From Massilia aquatica (GTDB lineage Bacteria > Pseudomonadota > Gammaproteobacteria > Burkholderiales > Burkholderiaceae_D), in assembly GCF_011682045.1 (NCBI RefSeq), contig NZ_VVIW01000024.1, forward strand, positions 1 through 64,000: a DNA stretch of 64,000 nucleotides. The letters run 5' to 3'. The position numbers were made by a program, and so were the translations under genes. The notes beneath the pieces were generated by a model that worked only from the letters and a program-made list of their open reading frames with translations, ran no database searches and was not told the origin of the DNA. Position 1 is the first letter of the stretch. The number at the start of each line of letters is the position of its first letter. Positions 29,680 through 40,909 of this stretch are shown piece after piece.

Positions 29680-30188
29680 GCGGGAGCCGGATCGCCCGGC
29701 CGGTGGATTTTCTGGCGCAGCGGCACCGGCGCCAGAAGATGGCCATCGTGCGCGTGGCTGTGCCCTCCACCCGCGTAAGCCCCCGCCTCCGGCTCGAACG
29801 GCGCGTCTTGCTGCTCCACGCGCGCGCCCAGGCCCTCCACCATCTCCTTGAGCACCGCGTCGACCCGGATGCGCAGAAAACCGTCGCCGATCTGGGCTTG
29901 CGTGTGCCGGTTACCCAGGTGGAAAGCGCAGCGCGCCATGGTCAACGGCGTGTCGCAATGGACGACGTAAGTCGGTTCGCTGGCGGCGACCACGCGCACC
30001 ACGCGCCCTTCGGCGCCCGTCAGCAGTTCGCCGTCGCGCAGCACCGTGCCGCGCACCATGAACAGCGCCACTTCCTCGCCCGACGCCAAACGCGCGCGCA
30101 GGCGGCATTTTTCACGCTGGTCGTAGGCCAGCACCAGCTCATCGTCGATTCGCTCGGCGTGCGCCAGCTTGGTATGCAATGTCATCAT
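29676..30188 (-). CDS. ureE: Urease nickel metallochaperone UreE
   Basis: About 170 residues: a peptide-binding N-domain, then the metal domain with FHLGNRHTQAQI, and a His-containing tail GGGHSHAHDGH that would bind extra nickel. ATG at 30188 or 30185 and GTG at 30191 are adjacent alternatives. It lies between ureC and ureF. Confidence 0.93.
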   Translation of the reverse strand: MMTLHTKLAHAERIDDELVLAYDQREKCRLRARLASGEEVALFMVRGTVLRDGELLTGAEGRVVRVVAASEPTYVVHCDTPLTMARCAFHLGNRHTQAQIGDGFLRIRVDAVLKEMVEGLGARVEQQDAPFEPEAGAYAGGGHSHAHDGHLLAPVPLRQKIHRPGDPAPA

Positions 30189-30200
30189 CACAGGGTTCTC

Positions 30201-31901
<1,701 letters not shown>

Positions 31902-31902
31902 C

Positions 31903-32226
31903 TCAATCGCTCCCGTGCGGTGGCAGTTCGCCCATCACCAGGCCGTTAAAGCCGAACACCATCCGCTCGCCACCGAGTGCGACCAGTTCCACCGTGCGCC
32001 GCTGGCCCGGCTCGAAGCGCACGGCGGTGCCGGAGGCGATATTGAGGCGCATGCCGATCGCCGCACTGCGGGCGAAGTGCAGCGCGGTATTGACCTCGAA
32101 GAAGTGAAAGTGCGAGCCGACCTGGATCGGCCGGTCGCCGCTGTTGGCCACCACCATGGTTCGGGTGGCGCGGCCGGCGTTGAGTTCAATGTCGCCATCG
32201 GCCAGCAGGTATTCGCCAGGGTTCAT
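31903..32226 (-). CDS. ureB: Urease beta subunit
   Basis: A 107-residue structural subunit opening [19 protein letters not shown] and containing [13 protein letters not shown], typical of UreB. It is separate from ureA and ureC, as in most proteobacterial ureases. Confidence 0.96.
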   Translation of the reverse strand: MNPGEYLLADGDIELNAGRATRTMVVANSGDRPIQVGSHFHFFEVNTALHFARSAAIGMRLNIASGTAVRFEPGQRRTVELVALGGERMVFGFNGLVMGELPPHGSD

Positions 32227-32239
32227 GCTTGTCTCGCTC

Positions 32240-32542
32240 TCAGGGAATCGGGTTGTGGACGGTCACCAGCTTGCTGCCGTCCGGGAAAGTCGCCTCGACC
32301 TGGATATCGGGGATCATGTCGGCGATGCCGTCCATGACATCGGCGCGCGTCAGGATGGCGGCGCCGTCGGACATCAGCTGCGCCACCGTCTTGCCGTCGC
32401 GGGCGCCCTCCATGATGGCGGCGCTGATTAGCGCCACCGCTTCCGGGTAATTGAGTTTGAGGCCGCGCGCCATGCGCCGTTCGGCCAGCAAGGCGGCGGT
32501 GAAGATCAGCAGTTTGTCTTTTTCGCGCGGGGTCAGGTTCAT
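32240..32542 (-). CDS. ureA: Urease gamma subunit
   Basis: A 100-residue subunit beginning [20 protein letters not shown] with the conserved [10 protein letters not shown] and [13 protein letters not shown] segments. The ATG at 32542 gives the family's exact length; the frame is open farther upstream into ureD but without sense. Confidence 0.96.
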   Translation of the reverse strand: MNLTPREKDKLLIFTAALLAERRMARGLKLNYPEAVALISAAIMEGARDGKTVAQLMSDGAAILTRADVMDGIADMIPDIQVEATFPDGSKLVTVHNPIP

Positions 32543-32559
32543 GGATCGTGTTCTCTTTT

Positions 32560-33399
32560 CTAGGTATTCCAGATGCGCGGCAGCGGCGCGGCGCATCCGA
32601 GCAAATGGGGGCGCAGCAGTTGCCACACGCCGAACATGACGCGGCGCGCGCTTTCGCTGTCGTCGCCCAGGTAGCGCGCCACGAACACCGATTTGAGTTG
32701 GGTGATGCCGAGGTGCGGGTCGAGCGCGCGCACGGCGTCGATCAGCGCGGCACCGGCCGGCTTGCCCACGCCGACCAGGGTGGCGCACACGCTGGCGCCG
32801 CTCAGGCCCAGGGGGCTGTGCATGGCCGCGCTGCTGCCAACCAGCGCGCCCTGCTCCCACCACAGCAGCTTGCCGCCGCGGCGGATCTGCGTGTGCTGGG
32901 TGATGGTGCCGCTGTCGAAGGTCTCGCCCGAGGCGCGCCGGCCCAGGCACAGGATGTCGCAGCCGATGTAGCTGGCATCAACCGCCAGCTCGACCCGTTG
33001 TTCGAGCGCCACATGGGCGCCGTTGAAGAAAATGGCTTCCTGCGGCATCCACTCGACGGCCGCGCCGGCGCCGGCGTCGATCATCACGTCCTGGCGCGAG
33101 ATCTTGCCGTTGGCGCGGTACCACTTGGCGGCGCCGGGCGAGGTCAGAAACGCGTGCGCGGATGCACCGGCCGACACGCTCACCGACAGCCGGTCGCCGC
33201 CCACCACGCCACCGGGCGGATGGACGATGATCGCGTGGCAGATGCGCGCGCCTTCCGGATACAGCGGCTTTTGCACCCGCAGCGGCCCGCTATGCGCACG
33301 CTCGAGCAGCCGCGTGGTGCCGCCATCGTCGGCAAAGCGCAGCCGCAGGGTCGCTTGCCATGCACTGTGGGTCGGTTCGGTCGGGTGGCAATCTCGCAT
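32560..33399 (-). CDS. ureD: Urease accessory protein UreD
   Basis: A 279-residue scaffold that binds urease and channels nickel with UreF/Ure[30 protein letters not shown] and [12 protein letters not shown] are hallmark segments. It is the first gene of the operon; the order ureDABCEFG is the common betaproteobacterial one. The promoter should lie in 33400-33518, where an ACGTGCC/GGCACGT hairpin (33419-33441) may end the upstream transcript. Confidence 0.94.
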   Translation of the reverse strand: MRDCHPTEPTHSAWQATLRLRFADDGGTTRLLERAHSGPLRVQKPLYPEGARICHAIIVHPPGGVVGGDRLSVSVSAGASAHAFLTSPGAAKWYRANGKISRQDVMIDAGAGAAVEWMPQEAIFFNGAHVALEQRVELAVDASYIGCDILCLGRRASGETFDSGTITQHTQIRRGGKLLWWEQGALVGSSAAMHSPLGLSGASVCATLVGVGKPAGAALIDAVRALDPHLGITQLKSVFVARYLGDDSESARRVMFGVWQLLRPHLLGCAAPLPRIWNT

Positions 33400-33518
33400 A
33401 CCGTTGAAAGAGCAGGATACGTGCCAGCGCGCGGGGCACGTTCACGGTGCGGCATGCCCGCCGCTGGGGAGCAAGCGCACCGGCGCGGCGCGCACGCACC
33501 GCAGTGGTGCGCACTCGC

Positions 33519-35291
33519 TTAAAACTTGACGCCCATCGACAGCGCCAGTACGTCGCGGTCCACCTGCGTGTTGTAGACGCCGCCCCATACCGGCATATAG
33601 ACCACTTCGGCGACGTAGCGCTTCAGGTATTCCATGCGCACCCCCAGGCTACCGGTGCGCCGGCCTTCGTTGAGCATGAAGTCGTACGACCAGCCCTTCA
33701 CATCGTGCTGGAGCTGCGCCCACGCGTGCAGGTTCAGTCCCGGCCCCACCTGCGCCATGCGCGCGTCCATCCGTATGCGGTACGCATACGCGCTCGGCGT
33801 GACATATCCATCGCTGCTGCACTGGCGGGCGGCGTCGATGGACGTGACGATGCACGTCCCGTTGACCGGGCCATTGCCGTACTGGTCGACCCGTCCGTAG
33901 CGCCGCACGGCCGGATCGGGCAGCGCGGCGACATGCTTGACCACGACTTCCCCAAGGCTGCTCAGAGCGACGCCGCCGACGCGCGGCCAGTCCCGCTGCG
34001 CGCCCGCTTGAAGCTGGACGGTGCGGTAGCGGTCATAGGTGTGATACAGCGCGCCAGGCGCCAGCGCATCGATCTCCTTGCGCAGGAACGATGGAAAGGC
34101 GGAATTGAGCAGTGCCGGCAATGTGTCGCCGGGCGGCAGCTGCATGGGCTGGTTGGCGCGCCATGTCAGCTCTCCGAACACGCTGCCGTGCGCGCGCCGG
34201 TGCATCACAGTCAGGGCAGTCATGGCAATGCCGCCCGCGTATTCGGTGAAGTAACGCATGTTCCTGCCATCAGGATCGCCTGCGATCAGGCCAAAACCAG
34301 GCCGCTGCGCCTTGCGCACGCCAGGCAAGGGGGTGCTGCCAGTGTAGCGCGCATGATACAAGCCCACATCCATCGCCAGCGGCAGCGACTTCCACGTCAG
34401 CGCCACTCCGTACTGGCGCTCGTCGGACGGTGCCGGATTGTCCATCCGTTCTACATAGGCGCGGCCCGCCAGGCGAGTGCGGTCGCTGGCCGTCATCGGC
34501 CCTGCGAACGCCAGGTTGCAGCCTTGCGCCATGTAGTCGGTGGCAGACCAGAAGGTGCCGCACAGGTCGGCCACCGATGGCCGAAAGCTGAGCTGATAGA
34601 AGCCTTCGACGCCCACGCCGCTGCCGGCTTCCAGGCGTGCGAACAACATGGGGGCCGGCACCAGGGTTTCCTGCGGCACGGCGTCCGCACGTCTGCGCGC
34701 CGGGTAGTCGACCGCGCTGAGCGCAGCCAGGCCACCCGCAAAGCCGCTGCGCTGACCCCACGCCAGCGACTGCTGCCCGAGGCGCGTCAGTACACGCACA
34801 TCGTCGACTTGCGCGCGATGCTCGACGAAGGCATCGCCCAGCGCCACGCCCGAAAAACGCGACAGCCGCGCGCCGCCGGCGTCGCCGAGCGGCTCGCCGG
34901 CAGCGTAGCCATTGATACTGTTGCCCCACGCGCGCGCATGGTCGTTCAGGGCGAAATCGTGCCACGCCTTGATGCGCACCAGCGCGCTGACATTGCCTTC
35001 AAAAACGGCCAGATCCACATAGCCCTTGAGCGCGCGCGTGACGGCATCGCCGCGCCGGAAGTTCAGGTTGGCGTCATCGCTGTTCTGGCCCGCGCTGGCG
35101 AGGCCGGCCAGGTCCACCGCATGCGCATTGTATGCAACCAGCATATGCGGGGCCGCTGCCTCGGTGCGGAAGCTGGCGCCGAAGCTGAGCCGCCCGCTCA
35201 CTTGCGTCTCCAGCGCGCATGCGGGCAGCGCGCTCGCCAGAGCGGCGGCCGTGAATGCGGCGTGAACGTGGCGGCGCCCGGTGCTATGCAT
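33519..35291 (-). CDS. DUF1302-type outer-membrane-like protein
   Basis: About 590 residues with a signal peptide (MHSTGRRHVHAAFTAAALAS then ALPACA), followed by a beta-strand-rich sequence ending in the aromatic-terminal strand VLALSMGVKF. This composition and VLTRLGQQSLAWGQRSGF agree with the DUF1302 family, often seen with sterol or lipid degradation and DUF1329 partners. No DUF1329 gene lies next to it. A porin- or channel-like outer-membrane role is inferred. The start at 35291 is preferred because it opens the signal peptide. Confidence 0.75.
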   Translation of the reverse strand: MHSTGRRHVHAAFTAAALASALPACALETQVSGRLSFGASFRTEAAAPHMLVAYNAHAVDLAGLASAGQNSDDANLNFRRGDAVTRALKGYVDLAVFEGNVSALVRIKAWHDFALNDHARAWGNSINGYAAGEPLGDAGGARLSRFSGVALGDAFVEHRAQVDDVRVLTRLGQQSLAWGQRSGFAGGLAALSAVDYPARRRADAVPQETLVPAPMLFARLEAGSGVGVEGFYQLSFRPSVADLCGTFWSATDYMAQGCNLAFAGPMTASDRTRLAGRAYVERMDNPAPSDERQYGVALTWKSLPLAMDVGLYHARYTGSTPLPGVRKAQRPGFGLIAGDPDGRNMRYFTEYAGGIAMTALTVMHRRAHGSVFGELTWRANQPMQLPPGDTLPALLNSAFPSFLRKEIDALAPGALYHTYDRYRTVQLQAGAQRDWPRVGGVALSSLGEVVVKHVAALPDPAVRRYGRVDQYGNGPVNGTCIVTSIDAARQCSSDGYVTPSAYAYRIRMDARMAQVGPGLNLHAWAQLQHDVKGWSYDFMLNEGRRTGSLGVRMEYLKRYVAEVVYMPVWGGVYNTQVDRDVLALSMGVKF

Positions 35292-35390
35292 GTCTGGCCT
35301 GTGGTAGGTTGCGCTAAGCCGACACTCGCCGGCCATTACTTTTGGTTACAATTGAATTTACCACGCGTTACACTGGCTTGTCACGCGTAC

Positions 35391-35978
35391 TTACACACCC
35401 CACACATCGGCCTCGGTAAAGCCCAGTTCCGCGAAATCGTCGGCCCGGTCTTCGGCTTCGCCACGGCTGTAGAATTCATCGAGCTGCGGCGGCTCGACGG
35501 CGGTCCCGGCGAGCATCGCGTGAACCTGGCCACGGTGGTGGATCTGGTGCTGGAACAGGTGCGCCAGCAGGCGCGCCGGCGTGTCGAGCATCAGTCCGTG
35601 GTCGCGCAGGATGCCGACGTCGCGCGCCAGCGTGGGCTCGTCGAGCTGGCGGCAGTAGGCGATCAGGCGCTGGTCGCTCGACTTTTGCGCGGCCCACACA
35701 TCGGCGCAGGTGGCGAACGGCTCTTCCGGCTCGAAAAAGGCGGCGCAGTAATCCGGATGCGGTTCGTCGGCACGCGCCGCCCGCTCCATGGCGTCGATGT
35801 AGAACCAGTCGACCGTCAGGTTGTGATTCAGGGTCCCTTTGATCGACGGGAAAAAACTGGTGCGCGTGGCGAGTTCGAATTCTTCCTGCGACAACTGGGC
35901 GCAGGCGCGCAACAAACGGTGATTGGCCCAGGCGTTGTTGTAGGCCTGGGCGATCAGGTAGCGTAGAAACTGGTTCAT
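35391..35978 (-). CDS. DinB/YfiT-family metalloenzyme-like protein
   Basis: A 195-residue four-helix protein. The metal-ligand histidines are visible as GTLNHNLTVDWFY near residue 50 and HLFQHQIHHRGQVHAML near 140, the usual DinB three-His pattern. Members include thiol-dependent transferases and damage-induced proteins of unknown activity. The start at 35978 avoids overlap with the upstream dioxygenase gene. Confidence 0.85.
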   Translation of the reverse strand: MNQFLRYLIAQAYNNAWANHRLLRACAQLSQEEFELATRTSFFPSIKGTLNHNLTVDWFYIDAMERAARADEPHPDYCAAFFEPEEPFATCADVWAAQKSSDQRLIAYCRQLDEPTLARDVGILRDHGLMLDTPARLLAHLFQHQIHHRGQVHAMLAGTAVEPPQLDEFYSRGEAEDRADDFAELGFTEADVWGV

Positions 35979-36006
35979 GATGTCGGTAAGCGGGGTGGAA
36001 GTCGAT

Positions 36007-36708
36007 TTACGCCGGTGAGCCATACAGCGCCTCGGCGCGCTGGAACAGGATCCACGAGGTGGCGATGTATTTGTCGCCGCTGCGCGCCACGTGGCCCTTG
36101 TGCGAATGAGTAAAGCCGGCCGGCGCGATGATCAGGCGGCCCTGGCGCGCTTCGATTTTGCGCCGCTGATAGTAGAACTCCGTCTCGCCACCGTCGTCCA
36201 CGTCGTTCAGGTAGAACTGGAACAGCAGCGCGCGGTGCAGGCTCTCGCAACTGGCGTTCTGCGGATAGATCTCGGAATGCCAGTGATGATAGCCGCCGCT
36301 GGCCCGCACGTACTTTTGCACGTTGATCTGGCCGGCGCGGTACATCATGCGCATCAGTTCATCGATGTGGGCGGTGCCGCACTCGTCGAAATTCTCCGGC
36401 GACAGCGTGACCGGTTCGCCGGTGCCCGGGTGGATCACCTGCGGCGACAGCGCGCCGATCAGCATCATGCGGTACTTGTCCAGGTAGGCGCACAGATGCT
36501 CGCGCACGGCCTGCATCATGATGGCCGCCACGTCCTGCCATTCCTCGTGGGCCGAGATGGTCAGGTCGTAGCTGTCTTTCTTGCTGGTGTCGACGCCGTT
36601 ACCGGTCTTGCCGCGCACGACCTTGTCGCTGGCGTCGAAGCGCGCCATGACGGCGGCGCACTGTTCGCCGGTCAGCGCGTTGTCGTAAATCTCGATGAAG
36701 TCGTCCAT
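36007..36708 (-). CDS. 2-oxoglutarate/Fe(II) oxygenase, prolyl-hydroxylase-like
   Basis: A 233-residue jelly-roll protein. YHHWHSEIYP supplies the first His and an acidic ligand, here Glu in place of the more usual Asp, and AGFTHSHKGH supplies the distal His; LLFQFYLNDVDDGGETEF is typical of P4H-like oxygenases. The substrate is unknown. The start at 36708 is chosen over an upstream in-frame ATG by fit to the family. The next dioxygenase-like gene upstream suggests linked function. Confidence 0.82.
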   Translation of the reverse strand: MDDFIEIYDNALTGEQCAAVMARFDASDKVVRGKTGNGVDTSKKDSYDLTISAHEEWQDVAAIMMQAVREHLCAYLDKYRMMLIGALSPQVIHPGTGEPVTLSPENFDECGTAHIDELMRMMYRAGQINVQKYVRASGGYHHWHSEIYPQNASCESLHRALLFQFYLNDVDDGGETEFYYQRRKIEARQGRLIIAPAGFTHSHKGHVARSGDKYIATSWILFQRAEALYGSPA

Positions 36709-36781
36709 CGTCACTCTTTCGGGTCTGGGTTTTCTGATACCGGCATAGTACACAAGGCGCGCCGCGGGGTCACTAGCTTAC

Positions 36782-37453
36782 TTACAGGGCGACGTTCCAC
36801 GCCAGCCCGTGCGGAAGAGAGCGCGGTCCAAACACAAAGTGCAGCACGCGGCGCCGGCCCTGCCCCAGCGCCTTGGATGACGCATGCAGCAGCAGCGGGC
36901 GCATCACCAGTGCGCCGCCGATGCCGGCAAGGCACGCCAGCGGCGGCGTGGCGTCGCGCGCGGCGGCGGCGTCAGGCTGCGCAAGCACGCCGGCGCGGTG
37001 CGATCCCGGCACCACCAGCAGCGGACCGTCGTCGACGCCGCACGCGTCCAGGTGCACGCGCACGGCCACCAGTTGTTCCAGCACCGCCGGCGCCGGTTGC
37101 ACGAACAGCGTGCCTTCCTTGAGCGACCAGCCGCGCAGCGCCGGCGCATCGACCCGCGCCGCCACCGGAATGCTCAGGTCCTGGTGCAGCGGCACCAGCC
37201 AGTTGCGGCCCGCCGATTTTTCAAAGTAAGTGCACTGCACCGCCACCGCATCCGGTTCAATCAAGGGTGCCAGCGCGGGATTGGCGCGCAGGCGCGCGGC
37301 CAGCGCGGCGCACCACGGCTCGGCCAGCAGGCAGCGCGTGCCGCCCGAGGCCGCGCCAGCCGGCTGCACCAGCCCGGCCAGACGCGCGCACTCGGCCGCC
37401 GGCAGCACCCGGGGCACGAGCGCATAGCCCACTTGCGCAAACTGCGCTTTCAT
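36782..37453 (-). CDS. Phytanoyl-CoA-dioxygenase-like Fe(II)/2OG oxygenase
   Basis: A 223-residue protein with the HQD iron motif in LVPLHQDLSIPV, VRVHLDACGVDDGPLLVVPGSH, and the distal His in RPLLLHASSKA, as in PhyH-family oxygenases. It is coupled to the upstream sulP gene (ATGA at 37450-37453). The substrate is not evident. Confidence 0.82.
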   Translation of the reverse strand: MKAQFAQVGYALVPRVLPAAECARLAGLVQPAGAASGGTRCLLAEPWCAALAARLRANPALAPLIEPDAVAVQCTYFEKSAGRNWLVPLHQDLSIPVAARVDAPALRGWSLKEGTLFVQPAPAVLEQLVAVRVHLDACGVDDGPLLVVPGSHRAGVLAQPDAAAARDATPPLACLAGIGGALVMRPLLLHASSKALGQGRRRVLHFVFGPRSLPHGLAWNVAL

Positions 37454-39084
37454 CTGACCGCCAGCGCGTCCGCCGCCATGGCCGCGCTCAGGAAAACCCG
37501 GCCATTGATGGCGCCCAGCAGGTCGCTCTCCTTAAGCCGGTCCATCACCGGCCCCTTGACCTCGGCCAGGTGCAGGCCAATGCCGCGCTGGCGCAGCGCC
37601 AGATTCAGTTCGCCCAGCCCGAACAGGGCCGAGGTATCGATCGAGCTGACCGCCGTCATCACCAGCACCAGATGGCGGGCAGCCGGATGCAGCGCCAGTT
37701 CATCCTCGATGCGCGCATTGACCGCTTCCACGTTGCCGAAAAAGAGATTGGCGTCGATGCGCAGCATCAGCACATCGGGCACGGTGCCGGCGGGGTAGCG
37801 CTCGATATTCCTGAAATGCTCGGTGCCGGCGATCCGCCCCAGCACCGCGATATGCGGACGGCTGGCGCGGAGAATCAGGGTGCCGAGCGAGAGCAGCACG
37901 CCGAGAACGACGCCCACATCGACGCCCAGCGCGATGACGCCGCCGGCCGTTGCCAGCAGGGCCAGCGCGTCGCCGCGGTCGTAGCGCCAGGCGGTGCGCA
38001 AGGTGTCCAGTTCCAGCATGCCCAGCACCGCCACGATGATGGTCGCGGCCAGCGCCGGCAGCGGCAGCAGCGCCAGCCAGCCGGTCGGCGCCACCAGCGC
38101 CAGTGCCAGCAGCACGCCGGTGAGGATGCTCGCCAGCGGCGTGTTGGCGCCGGCCGCGAAGTTCACGCCCGAGCGCGACAGGCTGCCGGTAACCGGCAAG
38201 CCGCCCGTGAGCGCGCTGCCGATGTTGGCCACGCCCAGTCCGACCAGTTCCATATTACTTTGCAGTTTTTCCTGGCGCTTGAGCGCGAGCGTCTGGGCGG
38301 CCGACATCCCCAGCAAGAAGATCATGAAGCCGATCAGCAGCGCCGGTTGCAGCAGCGCGCGCCAGTGCGTGCTGGACGTGGCCAGGTTCAGGCCGGGCAG
38401 GCCGGCGGGAACCTCGCCGGTGCTTTGCACGCCCAAACCGGGCAAGTCCAGCAGGCTTGAGAGCAGCATGGCGCCGAGCACCACCAGCATGGGTGCGAGA
38501 CGCGCGCCGATGTCGGCCGCGCTGGAAGACAGACCTGCGCGGCGCAGCAGCGGCGCCAGGTAGCGTTTGGCCAGCAGCAGCACGGCGATGGCGCCGCCGC
38601 CCAGCAACGCGCTGGGCATGTGCACCTGCGCCAGCGTGCCGCCGGCCAGCACTTTTACCTGCCCGAGGGCGATGACGATGGCCGCGCCGATGGTGAAGCC
38701 GCTCATGACGGGACGCGAGAAGAAATTGGCCACGTAGCCGAGCCGCAGCAAGCCGCACAGCAGCAGCACGGCGCCGGAAGCGAGGGCCAGCTGGGCGGCC
38801 AGCACGATGTACAGGCCGGAGCCGGGAGCGGCGAGCGGCGCCAGGGCGGCGGCCGTCATGAGCGAGATGATGGCCATCGGGCCGACCGACTGGGTCATGC
38901 TCGATCCGAAGATCGCGTACAGAATGGGAGGGAGGATGCTGGCGTAGATGCCGGCCACCGGCGGCAAGCCGGCCACCAGGGCGTAGGCCATCCCCTGCGG
39001 GATCATCATGAGGGCGACGACGATGCCGGCGCTGATATCACCGGGCAGCGACGCGCGCCGGTAGTGTCTTAACCATTGCAGCAT
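37450..39084 (-). CDS. SulP-family anion transporter with STAS domain
   Basis: About 544 residues: 12-14 membrane helices (10-400) with the SulP signatures GDISAGIVVALMMIPQGMAY and GLPPVAGIYAS, then a C-terminal STAS domain (about 430-535, DVLMLRIDANLFFGN and SSIDTSALFGL). It transports sulfate, bicarbonate or another anion; the substrate cannot be told. A GTG at 39090 is an alternative start. It is translationally coupled to the PhyH-like gene. Confidence 0.9.
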   Translation of the reverse strand: MLQWLRHYRRASLPGDISAGIVVALMMIPQGMAYALVAGLPPVAGIYASILPPILYAIFGSSMTQSVGPMAIISLMTAAALAPLAAPGSGLYIVLAAQLALASGAVLLLCGLLRLGYVANFFSRPVMSGFTIGAAIVIALGQVKVLAGGTLAQVHMPSALLGGGAIAVLLLAKRYLAPLLRRAGLSSSAADIGARLAPMLVVLGAMLLSSLLDLPGLGVQSTGEVPAGLPGLNLATSSTHWRALLQPALLIGFMIFLLGMSAAQTLALKRQEKLQSNMELVGLGVANIGSALTGGLPVTGSLSRSGVNFAAGANTPLASILTGVLLALALVAPTGWLALLPLPALAATIIVAVLGMLELDTLRTAWRYDRGDALALLATAGGVIALGVDVGVVLGVLLSLGTLILRASRPHIAVLGRIAGTEHFRNIERYPAGTVPDVLMLRIDANLFFGNVEAVNARIEDELALHPAARHLVLVMTAVSSIDTSALFGLGELNLALRQRGIGLHLAEVKGPVMDRLKESDLLGAINGRVFLSAAMAADALAVR

Positions 39085-39163
39085 GCCCACGTGATCTGTT
39101 TACCCTTTTGCCGGTGATGGCCGATTATACAGCAGCGCACTTCTCTGGCCACCACCATCAGCT

Positions 39164-39255
39164 CCGTCTCCCCCGCGCAGGCGGGGGCCCATAGCACCGC
39201 TGCTCAATGGTGCCATAGATCCCCGCCGAGGGCCGCCTTGGCGCGGGGGAGACGG
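39164..39255. repeat. REP-like palindromic element / terminator
   Basis: CCGTCTCCCCCGCGC (39164-39178) and its perfect reverse complement (39241-39255) bracket a 62-bp interior that contains further complementary GGCGGGGG / CCCCGCC arms. It sits between the 3' end of the diguanylate cyclase gene and sulP, so it may end transcription. The nested-arm layout is like dispersed REP elements, but only one copy is in the window. Confidence 0.6.
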
Positions 39256-39285
39256 TGGAAGCGGCGGAGTGTCGGGAACGGCCGC

Positions 39286-40722
39286 TTACGACATCGCCAA
39301 TTCCACGCAATTGCGTCCCGCGCGCTTGGCGCGGCTCAGGGCCGCGTCGACCCGCAGCATCAGCGCGTCCGCGCTTTCCTGGTCGGCCAGCTGCGCCACG
39401 CCCAGTGAAATGGTCAGCCTGTCGCAGCCGGCGATGTCGGTCTGCGCCACCGCCACCCGGATCTTCTCGGCGATCTTGAGCGCATCGATGGCGCTGGTGT
39501 GCGGCACGATAATCAGGAACTCCTCGCCACCCGAACGGACCAGCACATCGCTGGTGCGCAGCGTGGCCTGCACCACATCGGCCACCGTGCGCAGCGCCGC
39601 GTCGCCCACCGGATGCCCGAACTGGTCGTTGATGGCCTTGAAGCGGTCGATGTCGAACCCGATCAACGCTGCCGGCACCCTGTACCTGCGGGCGCGCTTG
39701 ATTTCCAGTTCGAGCAGGTGCTCGCCATGGCGCCGGTTGGCCACGCCCGTGAGCGCGTCGACCGTGGCCATGTGCGTCACGCGTCCCAGCAAGGCTTCGT
39801 TCTCGCGGCTCACCGCCGCCATGCGCAAGCCAAAACCGGCCATCTGGGCCAGCGCCACGAAGGAATCGAGTTCCTCCACGCTGAACTGGCGCGCGCGGCC
39901 GAACATGAGGCACAGCGAGCCGGCCAGCGCGCTGCCCGGCGCGGAACCGAGCGGCAGGCCGATCACCATCTCGACGCCCTTGTCGACCAGCGACAGCGCC
40001 AGTTCCGGCTCGCCTGCCTTGGCCGGCGCATCGAGCAGGCACATTTCGTTGCTGCACGCGGCCACCAGGCCGGGGAAGGCATGCCGCAGCGGCGACTGCA
40101 GCAGCCTGTCGCTGCGGTGAAGCACGCGCGTCAGGTTCAGGCCCGTGGGCGAATACTGCGCTTCGAGCTGCAGGTCGCCCGGCACGTCCATGCGAAACAG
40201 CGAGGCATGCACGGCACCGGCGGCGTCGCACAGCGCCACGCAAATCTGTTCGGCCACGCTGGCCAGGTCGTCGACATCGACCAGCGCCTGCTGCAAGCGG
40301 GTGCGCAGCGCCAGCAGCGAGCGCAGCTCGTCCGCATGGGTGACGCTGGCCTCGGGCGCGCCGAGCTGGGCGTCGATGGCGGCGCGCAGTTCGCCCTCAT
40401 CGAGCGGCGTGATGGCGTACGCGAGCGGGCCGAATGCCATCAGCGCGGGCAGCCAGCCGGCGCTGATGAACGGACACAGGACCAGCACCGGCGCACCGGC
40501 GCGGCGCGCAATCAGTTCACCGAGCGCCTCCAGGTCGAAGCCGCGGTCGAACCGTTCGAGATCGATGATCAGCAGGTCGACCCGCTCCTGGCCCAGCAGC
40601 ACGGTGGCCTGCTCGCTGCCGTCGGCAATGAACAGGCGCGCGAACATGTCGGCATACATGCCCTGGAAATCGACCCGACGCTGTCCTACGGGATTGAGAA
40701 AAAGTCCAATCTGCTGCGTCAT
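39286..40722 (-). CDS. Diguanylate cyclase with GAF-like sensor region
   Basis: 478 residues. The N-terminus (about 1-125) resembles a receiver-type fold (LLIIDLERFDRGFDLEAL, LVLCPFISAG), a central GAF-like domain follows (about 140-300), then a GGDEF domain (about 315-475). The active-site motif is intact as SGGEEF, and the RTSD inhibitory (I-site) motif lies five residues before it, so a feedback-regulated, active c-di-GMP synthase is expected. AAGGGAG supports the ATG at 40722. Confidence 0.88.
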   Translation of the reverse strand: MTQQIGLFLNPVGQRRVDFQGMYADMFARLFIADGSEQATVLLGQERVDLLIIDLERFDRGFDLEALGELIARRAGAPVLVLCPFISAGWLPALMAFGPLAYAITPLDEGELRAAIDAQLGAPEASVTHADELRSLLALRTRLQQALVDVDDLASVAEQICVALCDAAGAVHASLFRMDVPGDLQLEAQYSPTGLNLTRVLHRSDRLLQSPLRHAFPGLVAACSNEMCLLDAPAKAGEPELALSLVDKGVEMVIGLPLGSAPGSALAGSLCLMFGRARQFSVEELDSFVALAQMAGFGLRMAAVSRENEALLGRVTHMATVDALTGVANRRHGEHLLELEIKRARRYRVPAALIGFDIDRFKAINDQFGHPVGDAALRTVADVVQATLRTSDVLVRSGGEEFLIIVPHTSAIDALKIAEKIRVAVAQTDIAGCDRLTISLGVAQLADQESADALMLRVDAALSRAKRAGRNCVELAMS

Positions 40723-40909
40723 TAAATCTCCCTTGAGCACTAAAGTATGCGGCATAAATACGCAGTGGCAACATCCCTTGCGCCCGCCCGTTTCACAGTT
40801 TGCCATAAAGCACCAAACCAGCAAACACGAACGCACGCGCAGTGTGCGCGGGCGCACCGTCAACACAGTAGCACGGTCCGATACTGCGTGTTCTAACGGA
40901 GGAAGCACC

